The notes: generated by a model from the sequence alone, not told the origin. A stretch of 64,000 nucleotides of DNA from Verrucomicrobium sp. GAS474 (GCF_900105685.1 NZ_LT629781.1:1798001-1862000); one strand, 5' to 3'. Numbered from the stretch's first letter, positions 52,500-60,901 are shown. Numbers and translations are program-made.

Positions 52500-54230
52500 A
52501 TGCTTTTTCTCCTTCGTTTTTTCCTCTTCCTCCTTCTCGGAATCGCCGCCCTCCCCGCCCAAGATCTCGAAAAAATCCTCCCGAAACAGTTGCCTGCGAA
52601 CCCGCCCGCCCAGGCCCCGGAAACCCCCGAAATCCCTGAAGGCCCTGGCGGCAGGGAAAAGATCATCGAAAAAGTCCGCGCCTTGGTCTTCGTCTCCAGA
52701 GAGGCGCAGATCAGGAAAGACGGCCTCCCCGCCTTCGACGGCGTCCGCGTTGGCCCAGGGTTGCCCTACCTCGACGCCCCCGCCTTCCGGTTGAAGGCTG
52801 AAGCCTTCCTCGGACGACCCCTCACCGCCGACACTCTCAACCAAATTACCCGCGCCGTCGTCGCGCAGTACGTCGCCAACGACCATCCCGTCGTCGATGC
52901 CGCCGTCCCGGAGCAAAACATCGGCAATGGCATCATTCAGGTCACGGTTATCGAGGGACGCATCCACGAAGTTCGCGCCAAGGGGAACAACTGGTTCGGG
53001 AGCGAGGTCCTCGTCAACGAACTCGGCATGCGCCGGGGCGACTCCATCCCCCAGAGCGTCCTCGTCTCCCGCCTCAATTGGATGAACCAAAATCCCTTTC
53101 GCGACATCAGCGCCCAATTTGCGCGCGGCCCCGAAGTCGGCACCACCGACCTTATTCTCAAGACACAAGACCGCTTTCCTGCCCGGTTCTACGCGGGCTA
53201 CGACAACAGCGGCAACTACACCACAGGGCAAGACCGCTGGAACTACGGCTTCAACTACGGAAACTTCCTCGGATTAGACCAGCAGTTGAACTATCAGTAC
53301 ACTACCAGCAGCGACTGGACTCGCTTCAACGCCCATGCCGGAAGCTACGTCATCCCGCTCCCCTGGCACCACACCGTCACCTTCTTCGGCGGCTATATCA
53401 CGACCTTAGGGCATCCCTCCGGCACCACCCTGAACGGCACCAGTTGGCAGGCGAGCGGAAGGTACACCGCCGGGCTTCCCACCCTCGGCGAATTCACTCA
53501 AAGCCTCACCGGGGGCTACGACTTCAAGCAATCGAACAACAACCTCGAATTCGGCGGCCTCTCCGTTTTCAACACCACCACCGATGTCTCCCAGTTCGTC
53601 GTCGGCTACAACGCCGGGTACGGCGACGACTGGGGCACCACCAGCCTCGGCCTCACCGCCTACCTGAGCCCCGGCGACATGACCGATAACAACACGAACC
53701 GGGCTTTCACGGCGACCCGGAGCAAGGCCGACAGCGAATACATCTACGGCCAGGTGAACCTCAACCGCGTCACGAAGCTCCCGTGGAACTTCTCCTGGGT
53801 CGTGAAGGGAGCCTATCAGGCATCGAGCGGAAACCTCCTCGGCAGCGAGCAGTTCGGCCTCGGCGGCGACGGCACCGTACGCGGCTACCAGGAGCGCGAA
53901 GCCAACGGCGACCAGGGTTGGCTCGCCAGCACGGAGCTGCGGCTGCCCCCGTTTAGTTTGAGCCAGTTCTTCGCGCCGAAGTTCGGGACGAACATCGCCA
54001 ACGACCCATTGCAGTTCCTCGTCTTTAGCGACTACGGTTGGACGCGCAACGTCGACCTCCTCCCCGGCGAGGATCCGAACATCTACCTCTGGAGCGTGGG
54101 CCCTGGCTTCCGCTACACGCTCGGCAAATACGTCACCGCGAAGCTCGACTACGGCTGGCAACTCACCGACACCGGCCTCCGGGACCCCGAGGCTTCCCGC
54201 GGAGAGCTTTCGGTGACGATCAGCTATTGA
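52500..54230 (+). CDS. TpsB-type outer-membrane transporter (ShlB/FhaC family)
   Basis: A 576-residue outer-membrane protein. Signal peptide about 1-20 (FFLFLLLGIAALPA). A Pro-rich periplasmic stretch (about 28-50) is followed by a POTRA domain (about 75-155, with LGRPLTADTLNQITRAVVAQY and IQVTVIEGRIHEV) and a second POTRA-like segment to about 235. The 16-strand barrel follows and ends in aromatic SVTISY. GTVRGYQ near residue 458 is the VRGY motif of the lid loop. It should export the TpsA protein encoded 12 bp upstream. TPS pairs are best known from Proteobacteria; here both genes share the local base composition. Confidence 0.92.
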   Translation: MLFLLRFFLFLLLGIAALPAQDLEKILPKQLPANPPAQAPETPEIPEGPGGREKIIEKVRALVFVSREAQIRKDGLPAFDGVRVGPGLPYLDAPAFRLKAEAFLGRPLTADTLNQITRAVVAQYVANDHPVVDAAVPEQNIGNGIIQVTVIEGRIHEVRAKGNNWFGSEVLVNELGMRRGDSIPQSVLVSRLNWMNQNPFRDISAQFARGPEVGTTDLILKTQDRFPARFYAGYDNSGNYTTGQDRWNYGFNYGNFLGLDQQLNYQYTTSSDWTRFNAHAGSYVIPLPWHHTVTFFGGYITTLGHPSGTTLNGTSWQASGRYTAGLPTLGEFTQSLTGGYDFKQSNNNLEFGGLSVFNTTTDVSQFVVGYNAGYGDDWGTTSLGLTAYLSPGDMTDNNTNRAFTATRSKADSEYIYGQVNLNRVTKLPWNFSWVVKGAYQASSGNLLGSEQFGLGGDGTVRGYQEREANGDQGWLASTELRLPPFSLSQFFAPKFGTNIANDPLQFLVFSDYGWTRNVDLLPGEDPNIYLWSVGPGFRYTLGKYVTAKLDYGWQLTDTGLRDPEASRGELSVTISY

Positions 54231-54245
54231 GAGCCTGCAGACGGA

Positions 54246-54521
54246 CTACTTGACGTGTCCGGAGACGAGTTTGGTCATCTCGAACATGGTCACCGTCTTC
54301 TTGCCGTTGAAGACCTTCTTGAGTGCCTCGTCGGCGTTGATGTTGGTCTTCTTCTTCGGGTCCTGAAGATTGTTCTTCTTGATGTATTCCCACAGCTTCT
54401 TGGTCAACTCCGTGCGGGGCAGGGGCTTCGCGCCGACGACGGCGGCCAGGGCCTCATCGGGAGTCACGGGTTTGAGGAAAGCAGCGTTGGTTTTAGCGGG
54501 CTTGGTGGTCTTGGTTGCCAT
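54246..54521 (-). CDS. SWIB/MDM2-domain protein
   Basis: A 91-residue protein that is essentially one SWIB domain: FLKPVTPDEALAAVVGAKPL, LTKKLWEYIKKNNLQDPKKK and EALKKVFNGKKTVTMFEMTK at about 14-88. A short Lys/Thr-rich tail precedes it. Bacterial SWIB proteins are found in Chlamydiae, Verrucomicrobia and others, sometimes fused to topoisomerase; they are presumed chromatin or DNA-associated. The gene converges with TpsB (15 bp apart) and is divergent from the tRNA-Leu promoter. ATG at 54521. Confidence 0.9.
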   Translation of the reverse strand: MATKTTKPAKTNAAFLKPVTPDEALAAVVGAKPLPRTELTKKLWEYIKKNNLQDPKKKTNINADEALKKVFNGKKTVTMFEMTKLVSGHVK

Positions 54522-54597
54522 CGACAAAGCTTAAGTGAGTCGCCCAACAACGCAAGAGGGACAAAACCGCTCCCCGTCGCGCGATCCCCATTTTTCC

Positions 54598-54627
54598 TTG
54601 CCCGATACGAAAAAGCGGGAGTAATAT
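54598..54627 (+). promoter_or_regulatory. Putative promoter upstream of tRNA-Leu
   Basis: TTGCCC at 54598-54603 and TAATAT at 54622-54627 with an 18-bp spacer. The same two boxes, spacing and much of the flanks recur at 7960-7989 before the broken tRNA copy. The distance to the mature tRNA is about 145 nt, so a long 5' leader would be removed by RNase P. Confidence 0.5.
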
Positions 54628-54770
54628 CCCCCTCCGCGACGAGGCAGAAGTCCCCGAACTTTTGTTTTGCCCCGTCTCTTTGCTGTTTTTTCCATCGACC
54701 ATGGATCAGCCGTAGAACGAGACCGTGACAAAATGAGGGTTCCCGTCTGTAAGTCGTTGGTTGAGTTATT

Positions 54771-54851
54771 GCGATCGTGGCGAAATGGCAGACGCGCTAG
54801 TTTCAGGTACTAGTGCCGAAAGGCATGCCGGTTCGAGTCCGGCCGATCGCA
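54771..54851 (+). tRNA. tRNA-Leu (anticodon CAG)
   Basis: Acceptor strands GCGATCG (54771-54777) and CGATCGC (54844-54850) pair fully, followed by discriminator A. The anticodon stem CTAGT/ACTAG encloses TTCAGGT, giving anticodon CAG at 54804-54806. A long variable arm (TGCC-GAAA-GGCA) marks a class II tRNA, and the T-arm is GCCGG-TTCGAGT-CCGGC. The 3' CCA is not encoded. A T-rich run (CTCTTTTTC) follows. It reads CUG codons, a major leucine codon in this GC-rich genome. Confidence 0.95.
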
Positions 54852-55094
54852 CTCTTTTTCTCCGTCAGGCATTTGCGGCATGAGCCGTAACGGTTCGAGC
54901 GCGCTGAAGCGGACGAATGCAGGGCTGCATGACAGAAAGTTGACAAGCCCTGCCGAACGACGCTGACGCGTTCACATCGTTGATCCCAGAGCGGAGATCA
55001 ACTTGGGAGCGGCAAAGGTTTCACGGACGGGCGCACACCGTCAACGTCTATAGTGGAACCACCTTAAATCATTGGTCTGAGGTTGATTTTGATC
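54852..55094 (+). other. Non-coding leader of the islet with paired segments
   Basis: No gene is seen in these 243 bases. GCAGGGCT at 54919-54926 can pair with AGCCCTGC at 54946-54953, and GTTGATC at 54979-54985 with GATCAAC at 54996-55002. These may be an RNA leader for the following gene or chance structures. No confident promoter was picked. Confidence 0.35.
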
Positions 55095-55598
55095 ATGAAA
55101 AAAATCATTTGCTGGATGGTTTTGATGAGCATGGGACTAGTTGCTCATACCTTTGCTGACGACAGCGTTTCAAAAGCGGATTTCGCGGATTCTTATCGGA
55201 AAGACCCAGTATTTAGATTTTTATCTACTATATACACGCTTTCATTAATGGTTGCTGAAGCGAAGCCTGGGGATCCGATAAATTCGCCTGAAAATCGCCG
55301 AACCGGTGGGTTGCTTGCAATAGTGAAGGGAGATGAGGGAAAGGTGACGGAATTTATGTCCGCCCCGAGTAATTCGGGCCTTTTAAGTGTGACGAAACCT
55401 TTGTTGGAAAAATTAAAATCAAAATCCTTTCAAGATCGAAAGGAAAAAATCATTCAAGGATATGGTAAAGACGACCCTGCTGGCCTGAAAAAAATGGCCG
55501 AGTTATATGGCGAACTATTGCCGCAAGGAGGTGTGGATCATTACTTTGACGCTTATTTTGAATTGAGATTTCCTGGGCATGATCGGAGTAGGTTTTAG
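55095..55598 (+). CDS. Secreted hypothetical protein of the tRNA-Leu islet
   Basis: A 167-residue protein starting MKKIICWMVLMSMGLVAHTFA, a clear signal peptide, then DDSVSKADF. The mature part is helical and Lys/Glu-rich, with no recognised motif or membrane segment. Its codons are markedly more AT-rich (for example AAAAAAATC, TTTTTATCTACTATATAC) than those of its neighbours, which indicates recent acquisition. It is the only gene between the intact tRNA-Leu and the 27-bp repeat. Its function is unknown. Confidence 0.7.
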   Translation: MKKIICWMVLMSMGLVAHTFADDSVSKADFADSYRKDPVFRFLSTIYTLSLMVAEAKPGDPINSPENRRTGGLLAIVKGDEGKVTEFMSAPSNSGLLSVTKPLLEKLKSKSFQDRKEKIIQGYGKDDPAGLKKMAELYGELLPQGGVDHYFDAYFELRFPGHDRSRF

Positions 55599-55968
55599 TC
55601 TTAGGAAGTATTTAAGACTTTAGCTCCGCGATAGTCGGTATCGGGCTGAGCGTTGTGAAGTGCGATTCCGGGGTGTGCTTCCGTACGGGCAAGAGTTTTG
55701 AGTCTTTCTATGATGATCGCTATGCAAATTCCTGAGGAGAGGGATGAGTGGTGATTGGGGGGGGCAGTAGCTATTCAGACACTAGTGGGGCAATCCACAT
55801 CGGTTCGAGTCCGGCCGATCGCACTCTCCTCTTTCAATCAAAGAGTTACGGCAAGCGGCCGTGCCCCCTTCGGGCGCCAAATGTGTCGGAAAAGCGTGCG
55901 GCATGGCAAAATATAGGCCCTCGTGTTTCAAATGACCCCGGGTCGTTGTATTGGGCGGGCCGGGTCCC
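55599..55968. other. Intergenic stretch with the tRNA pseudogene
   Basis: Between the islet gene and the stressosome promoter no coding region is convincing. It contains the decayed tRNA-Leu copy (55751-55823) and a GC-rich hairpin-like segment (GGCCGTGCCCCCTTCGGGCGCC region near 55857). Short open frames here lack coding character. Confidence 0.5.
55751..55823 (+). pseudogene. Decayed tRNA-Leu(CAG) copy
   Basis: GTGATTG at 55751-55757 can still pair with CGATCGC at 55816-55822, using two G-U pairs that arise from C-to-T changes of the intact GCGATCG. The T-arm and 3' strand are identical to the functional gene. The D-arm is replaced by a G run, and the anticodon arm (CTATTCAGACACTAG) no longer forms a 5-bp stem with a 7-base loop. 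At 73 nt it is shorter than the intact 81-nt gene and has lost the variable arm. It is not expected to function. Confidence 0.7.
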
Positions 55969-55996
55969 TTGACACGGGGCCGGGGTGGACTAGCCT
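55969..55996 (+). promoter_or_regulatory. Putative promoter of the stressosome operon
   Basis: TTGACA at 55969-55974 and TAGCCT at 55991-55996 are separated by 16 bp. Transcription would begin about 55-56003-56005, only a few bases before the RsbR ATG at 56009, so the mRNA may be leaderless. No Shine-Dalgarno is present before this ATG, which agrees. Confidence 0.45.
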
Positions 55997-56008
55997 TCTA
56001 GCCTAAAT

Positions 56009-56872
56009 ATGCCCTCTTCCAATCGTCTTGTTGAACTGATCGGTAAACACCAGAAAACCTTGCTCGAGGGCTGGGTGGCTGAACAGCTCAAGGCCATTTC
56101 GAAGCAGGGCGTCCTCCGGCCCGAGGAACTGCGCGACCAATGCGCCGAGTTCCTGACGAGCCTGATTGCCAGTCTGAAGAAGGGGAAGGACGGCGGCTTC
56201 GACAGCGCCACCTTCGACGACGTGAAGGAAGGCGTCGCCTCGATTTCCCGTTCCCGGGCGCTTCAAGGCTTTTCCCCGACGGAGACGGCCCTCTTCATCT
56301 TCTCCCTCAAGAAGCCGCTCTTCGCCCTACTCCAGACGAACCTGACCGGCAGCCCCGAGGCGCTGGTCGAGGAAACGCTCTCGATCTCGACGCTGCTCGA
56401 CCAGGTCGGCCTCTATTCGACCGAGGTCTTCCAGAAGACCCGCGAGGAGGTGATCCTCCGGCAGAACCAGGAGCTCCTCGAACTCTCGACCCCCGTCGTG
56501 AAGCTCTGGGACGGCGTCCTGGCGCTCCCCCTCATCGGGACCCTCGACAGCGCCCGGACCCAGGTGGTGATGGAGTCCCTGCTCCAGAAGATCGTCGAGA
56601 CCTCGGCCGACGTGGCGATCATCGACATCACCGGCGTCCCGACGGTCGACACCCTCGTGGCCCAGCACCTCCTGAAGACCGTCACGGCGGCCCGCCTGAT
56701 GGGGGCCGAGTGCATCCTCAGCGGCATCCGCCCGCAGATCGCCCAGACGATCGTCCACCTCGGGATCAACCTCGGCGACGTCATCACGAAGGCGAGCCTC
56801 GCCGAGGCCCTGAAGGTCGCGATCGACCGCTCCGGCCTCGTGGTGGTGAAGAAATCCTCGATCAAGGCCTGA
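56009..56872 (+). CDS. rsbR: RsbR-type stressosome sensor/scaffold protein
   Basis: A 287-residue cytoplasmic protein. Residues about 1-150 form an all-helical RsbRD-like sensor domain (LEGWVAEQLKAI, GFSPTETALFIFSLKKPLF), and a linker helix (VILRQNQELLELSTPVVKLW) leads into a STAS domain (about 165-280; VAIIDITGVPTVDTLVAQHL). S181 and T215 are spaced by 34 residues, like the two RsbT-phosphorylated threonines T171 and T205 of Bacillus RsbRA. The first is Ser here. It should form the stressosome core with RsbS and hold RsbT until stress. First gene of a seven-gene operon. The signal sensed by the N-domain is unknown. Confidence 0.9.
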   Translation: MPSSNRLVELIGKHQKTLLEGWVAEQLKAISKQGVLRPEELRDQCAEFLTSLIASLKKGKDGGFDSATFDDVKEGVASISRSRALQGFSPTETALFIFSLKKPLFALLQTNLTGSPEALVEETLSISTLLDQVGLYSTEVFQKTREEVILRQNQELLELSTPVVKLWDGVLALPLIGTLDSARTQVVMESLLQKIVETSADVAIIDITGVPTVDTLVAQHLLKTVTAARLMGAECILSGIRPQIAQTIVHLGINLGDVITKASLAEALKVAIDRSGLVVVKKSSIKA

Positions 56873-56873
56873 G

Positions 56874-57263
56874 ATGGAACGGATCCCCATTCTGCGGATG
56901 GGAGACTTCCTCCTGGTCACGATCCAGGTGGATATGTACGACCAGCTGGCGATGACTCTCCAGGACGACCTGACGAGCCTGATCAGCAAGACCTCGGCGC
57001 GCGGGGTGCTGATCGACATTTCCTCCCTGGAGATGGTCGACTCCTTCATCGGGCGCATGCTGGCCAACATCTCCTCGATGTCCCGCGTCCTCGACGCCCA
57101 GACCGTCGTCGTCGGGATGCAGCCCGCCGTGGCGATCACCCTCGTCGAGCTCGGCATGTCCCTGGCCGGGGTGAAGACCGCCCTCAACGTCGAGAAGGGG
57201 ATGATGCTTCTTCGCGGCTCGTCGGAGAGCTGGTCGTCGGGAGAGGACAGTGCCGGCGATTAA
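56874..57263 (+). CDS. rsbS: RsbS-type STAS protein
   Basis: A 129-residue single STAS domain. ISSLEMVDSFIGRMLANISS contains S57, the equivalent of Bacillus RsbS Ser59 that RsbT phosphorylates. VVVGMQPAVAITLVELGMSL and ALNVEKGM are further family landmarks. It starts one base after the RsbR stop and overlaps the RsbT gene by 14 bases, so stoichiometry may be set by translational coupling. It forms the stressosome core with RsbR. Confidence 0.93.
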   Translation: MERIPILRMGDFLLVTIQVDMYDQLAMTLQDDLTSLISKTSARGVLIDISSLEMVDSFIGRMLANISSMSRVLDAQTVVVGMQPAVAITLVELGMSLAGVKTALNVEKGMMLLRGSSESWSSGEDSAGD

Positions 57264-57654
57264 GACCGCCACGCATCCGCTGCGGACCGAGGTCGATATC
57301 GTCCAGGCCCGCCATCTGGTGCGGAAATGGGCGGCCGAACTCGCCTTCAGCCTCGTCGACCAGACGAAGATCGTGACGGCGGCCAGCGAGCTGGCGCGGA
57401 ACACCATCGTCTACGGCAAGGGCGGGGAGATGCGCATCACTTCCCTCGAGAACGGGGCGCGCAAGGGGCTCGAGCTGGTCTTCGCCGACCAGGGCCCGGG
57501 CATCGCCGACATGAAGCTGGCGCTCCAGGACGGCTACACGACGGGCTCCGGCCTCGGCCTCGGATTGAGCGGGGCCAAGCGGCTCTCCAACGAATTCGAC
57601 ATCGTCTCCAAGGTGGGCGAGGGGACGACGGTGATGATCCGGCGTTGGAAATAG
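57250..57654 (+). CDS. rsbT: RsbT-type serine kinase
   Basis: A 134-residue GHKL-fold kinase. The N-box (KIVTAASELARNTIVYG), G1 (FADQGPGIADM) and G2 (GSGLGLGLSGAKRL) blocks are intact. In Bacillus RsbT phosphorylates RsbS and RsbR, leaves the stressosome and activates the phosphatase RsbU. No RsbU, RsbV, RsbW or sigma-B gene is in the window, so its target here must differ or lie elsewhere. GTG start at 57250; no suitable ATG exists at the family N-terminus. Confidence 0.92.
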   Translation: MPAIKTATHPLRTEVDIVQARHLVRKWAAELAFSLVDQTKIVTAASELARNTIVYGKGGEMRITSLENGARKGLELVFADQGPGIADMKLALQDGYTTGSGLGLGLSGAKRLSNEFDIVSKVGEGTTVMIRRWK

Positions 57655-57664
57655 GGTCAGAGCC

Positions 57665-58702
57665 ATGAACACGTCCCTCTCCATCCCCGTCACGGAATCG
57701 AGCCAGGTCGGGGAGGCGCGGCGGCGCGCCCACGGCCTGGCCCAGCAGGCGGGCCTCGGCGAGGCGGCCCTGGGCACCCTCGGCATCATCGTCACCGAGC
57801 TGGGGACGAACCTGTACAAGCATGCCGCCCGGGGGGAGATCGTCATCCGCCGGCTCGGCTCCGCCTCCGCCGAGGATGCGGACGGCGGCGGGATCGAGGT
57901 CCTCTCCGTCGACCGGGGGCCGGGCATGGGGGAGGTCGCCCGCTGCATGGCCGACGGGTTCTCGACCACCGGGACGACCGGGAACGGGCTCGGCTCGATC
58001 CGGCGGCTCTCCTCGGTCTTCGACCTCCATTCCTGCGCCCAGGGGACGGTGATCGTCTCGCAATTGTGGGGCAAGGGCCGCCCGGACGCGCCCCGGCGCC
58101 GCCTGGAGGTCGGGGCCGTCTGCCTCCCGTGCGCCGGGGAGACCGCCTCCGGGGACGCCTGGACCTCGACCAACGCCGGGGCCCTGCAGACGCTCCTCGT
58201 CGCCGACGGCCTCGGGCACGGGGTCTATGCCGCCGAGGCGGCCGACCAGGCCGTCGCCCTCTTCGAGGAAAGCCAGGCCGAGGGGAGCCAGAGCGGCGAA
58301 TCGCCTTCCCCGCAGTTCCTTCTCCGGCGCCTCCACGGGGGGCTCCGCTCCACCCGGGGCGCCGCCGTCCTGATCCTTCAGGCCGACCTCCGCGTCGGCA
58401 AGATCAACTGCTGCGGCATCGGCAACGTCTCGGCCAGCGTCGTCATCGGCTCGGCGAGCCGGAGCGTCGTCTCCCTGAACGGCACCGTCGGCCACGTCGC
58501 CTCCCGCTTCCAGGAATTTTTCTACGAGTGGGACAAGGCCGGCCTGCTGGTCATGCACACCGACGGCCTCCAGACGAAATGGAAGCTCGACAGCTATCCC
58601 GGCCTCCAGATGCGCCATCCGAGCGTCGTCGCCGGGGTCCTCTATCGCGATTTTACGCGGGGCCGGGATGATGTTACCGTCCTGGTCGCCAGGGAAATCT
58701 AG
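57665..58702 (+). CDS. RsbX-like PP2C phosphatase fused to a GHKL ATPase domain
   Basis: A 345-residue two-domain protein. Residues about 1-130 are a GHKL-type domain (LGIIVTELGTNLYKHA as N-box; VDRGPGMGEV as G1; TGNGLGSIRRL as G2), like RsbW/RsbT kinases. Residues about 145-345 are a SpoIIE/RsbX-type PP2C phosphatase (LLVADGLGHGVYAAEAA, VMHTDGLQTKW, RDDVTVLVA supply the metal-binding aspartates). It probably removes phosphates from RsbS and RsbR to reset the stressosome, while the attached domain may act as kinase or regulator. It lies 10 bp after RsbT. Confidence 0.88.
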   Translation: MNTSLSIPVTESSQVGEARRRAHGLAQQAGLGEAALGTLGIIVTELGTNLYKHAARGEIVIRRLGSASAEDADGGGIEVLSVDRGPGMGEVARCMADGFSTTGTTGNGLGSIRRLSSVFDLHSCAQGTVIVSQLWGKGRPDAPRRRLEVGAVCLPCAGETASGDAWTSTNAGALQTLLVADGLGHGVYAAEAADQAVALFEESQAEGSQSGESPSPQFLLRRLHGGLRSTRGAAVLILQADLRVGKINCCGIGNVSASVVIGSASRSVVSLNGTVGHVASRFQEFFYEWDKAGLLVMHTDGLQTKWKLDSYPGLQMRHPSVVAGVLYRDFTRGRDDVTVLVAREI

Positions 58703-58732
58703 AAGCCCGAGATTTCAGGAAATTTTACCGTC

Positions 58733-60901
58733 GTGAAGATCCCGCTTCTCACCGTCCAGATCCATTACGAACGGGACGTCGTCCTCTCCCGCCAGCGCGC
58801 CCGGCAGCTCGCGGGCCTGCTCGGCTTCGAGCACCAGGACCGGGTCCGCATCGCCACGACCATCTCCGAGCTGGCCCGCAACGTCTTCCAGTACGCGAAG
58901 CGTGGGAAGATCGAGTTCGCCTGCGACACCGGGACCGGCGCGATGGAGGTCGTCATCTCCGACCAGGGGCCGGGGATCGCCAACCTGAAGGAGATCCTGC
59001 GGGGGGAATATGTCTCCGAGACCGGCATGGGCGTCGGCCTCGCCGGAGCCAAGCGGCTGATGGACGAGTTCCACATCGAGACCGCCGTCGGCAAGGGGAC
59101 GACGATCACCATCTCGAAGTCCCCCGGCCGGGGGGTCCCCCTGACGCCGAAGAGGGTCGAGGAGATCGTCTCCGAGCTGGCGACGAACAAGACCGAGGAC
59201 CCCTTCCAGGAAATCCAGCGGCAGAACCAGGAGCTCCTCGCGACGATGGAGGAACTGCAGAAGCAGCAGTCCGAACTGAACCAGCTCAACCGCGAACTCG
59301 AGGACACGAACCGCGGCGTCATGGCGCTCTACGCCGAGCTCGACGAGAAGGCCGATTACCTGCGCCGGGCCTCGGAGATCAAGTCCCGCTTCCTCTCGAA
59401 CATGACCCACGAGTTCCGGACTCCCCTGAACTCGATCCTCGGCCTTTCCCGGATGCTCCTCGACCGGACCGACGGCGAGCTGACCTTCGACCAGGAAAAG
59501 CAGGTCTTCTTCATCCGCCGCGCCGCCTCCGACCTCTCCGAGCTCGTCAACGACCTCCTCGACCTCTCCAAGGTCGAGGCGGGGAAGATCGTCATCCGCC
59601 CCTCCGAGTTCGAGATCAAGGACATGTTCGGCGCCCTGCGCGGCATGCTCCGGCCCCTGCTGGCGCACAACTCGTCGATCAGCCTCGTCTTCGACGAGGC
59701 CGAGGGCTTCCCGCCCCTCTTCACCGACGAGAGCAAGGTCTCCCAGATCCTCCGCAACTTCATCTCCAACGCGATCAAGTTCACCGAAAAGGGGGAAGTC
59801 CGCATCAGCGCCGCCCTCCGGCCCGACAACACGATCCACCTTTCCGTCCGGGACACCGGCATCGGCATCGCGAACGGCGACCTCCTCACGATCTTCGAGG
59901 AGTTCACCCAGATCGAAGGCCCCCACCAGAAGAAGTTCAAGGGAACCGGCCTCGGCCTCTCCCTCTCGAAGAAGCTGGCCGAGGTCCTCGGCGGCTCCGT
60001 CAGCGTGGAGAGCGAGCTCGGCGTCGGCTCGACCTTCTCCGTCACCCTTCCCCTCCAATACGGCGGGGAGGTCGATGCGGCCTACCTTTCCGGGTTCCAG
60101 CGCCAGCTCGACCCGCACCGGACCCCCGTCCTCGTCGTCGACGACAATCCCGAGACCCTCTTCATCTACGAGAGCTACCTCAAGAACACCCCCTTCCAGG
60201 CGATCCCCGTCCGCTCGATCCGGGCGGCGCGCGAGGCGCTGGAGGCGGTCCGCCCGATCGCGATCTTCCTCGACGTCCTCCTCGGCCACGAGAGCTCGTG
60301 GGCCTTCCTCGCCGAATTGAAGCGGGACAAGCGGACACGGGAGATCCCGGTCTGCGTCGTCACCGTCGTCGAGAACGAGGCCAAGGCGCGGCAGGAGGGG
60401 GCCGATGCCTTCCACCTGAAGCCGATCGACCGGGAGTGGCTCCTCTCCCAGCTCCATTCCCGCGTCCGGCCCCAGCGCCTCCTTCTGATCGACGACGACG
60501 AGGTCTCCCGCTACCTCTTCCGGAGCCTCCTCTCGGCCACCCCGTTCCAGATGATCGAGGCCGTGGGCGGCCGCGAGGGGATCGAGACGGCGCTGGAGGA
60601 GCGGCCCGACGTCATCTTCCTCGACCTCGACATGCCGGGGATGAACGGCTTCGAGACCCGGCGGAAACTCCAGGAGGATTCCCGCACCCGGCACATCCCG
60701 ATCGTCTTCTACACGGCCAACCTCCAGGCCGACGACAAGCTCGAGGAGTTCGAGGGCGTCGTCGGCATCCTCTCGAAGGATCTCTCGTCCCGCGAGGTCG
60801 CCCAGGCGAAACTCATGACGCTGATGGGCGAGATCAAGGCCAGGATCGAAGCGAAGGTCGGCGCCGCCTCCTCATCCTCCGCCGAACCCTCCCTTCCATG
60901 A
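58733..60901 (+). CDS. Hybrid histidine kinase with an N-terminal RsbT-like domain
   Basis: A 722-residue cytoplasmic protein with no membrane segment. Residues about 1-130 form an RsbT-like GHKL domain (TISELARNVFQYA, SDQGPGIANL, ETGMGVGLAGAKRLMDEF). A coiled coil follows (about 140-215). HisKA has H226 in SNMTHEFRTPLNSILG, and the HATPase domain is at about 330-450 (NFISNAIKFTEKGEV, GTGLGLSLSKKLAE). REC1 has D514 (FLDVLLG) and REC2 D631 (FLDLDMPGMNG). It starts at GTG, 30 bp after the phosphatase gene. The RsbT-like part could dock to the RsbR/RsbS stressosome, so stress would set the histidine kinase directly. Confidence 0.9.
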   Translation: MKIPLLTVQIHYERDVVLSRQRARQLAGLLGFEHQDRVRIATTISELARNVFQYAKRGKIEFACDTGTGAMEVVISDQGPGIANLKEILRGEYVSETGMGVGLAGAKRLMDEFHIETAVGKGTTITISKSPGRGVPLTPKRVEEIVSELATNKTEDPFQEIQRQNQELLATMEELQKQQSELNQLNRELEDTNRGVMALYAELDEKADYLRRASEIKSRFLSNMTHEFRTPLNSILGLSRMLLDRTDGELTFDQEKQVFFIRRAASDLSELVNDLLDLSKVEAGKIVIRPSEFEIKDMFGALRGMLRPLLAHNSSISLVFDEAEGFPPLFTDESKVSQILRNFISNAIKFTEKGEVRISAALRPDNTIHLSVRDTGIGIANGDLLTIFEEFTQIEGPHQKKFKGTGLGLSLSKKLAEVLGGSVSVESELGVGSTFSVTLPLQYGGEVDAAYLSGFQRQLDPHRTPVLVVDDNPETLFIYESYLKNTPFQAIPVRSIRAAREALEAVRPIAIFLDVLLGHESSWAFLAELKRDKRTREIPVCVVTVVENEAKARQEGADAFHLKPIDREWLLSQLHSRVRPQRLLLIDDDEVSRYLFRSLLSATPFQMIEAVGGREGIETALEERPDVIFLDLDMPGMNGFETRRKLQEDSRTRHIPIVFYTANLQADDKLEEFEGVVGILSKDLSSREVAQAKLMTLMGEIKARIEAKVGAASSSSAEPSLP

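Larger units (their letters stand above)
54829..55827 (+). repeat. 27-bp direct repeat of the tRNA-Leu 3' end bounding an islet
   Basis: The 27 bases at 54829-54855 (T-arm, acceptor 3' strand and four following bases) recur exactly at 55801-55827. The DNA between has a lower GC content and holds one secreted-protein gene. This is the layout left by site-specific integration at a tRNA 3' end, but no integrase is present. The second copy also keeps traces of the rest of the tRNA, so a tandem duplication of the tRNA is an alternative. Confidence 0.75.

Noticed and set aside
54829-55827. Prophage or integrative element
   Set aside because: The islet is under 1 kb and has no integrase, phage or conjugation gene.
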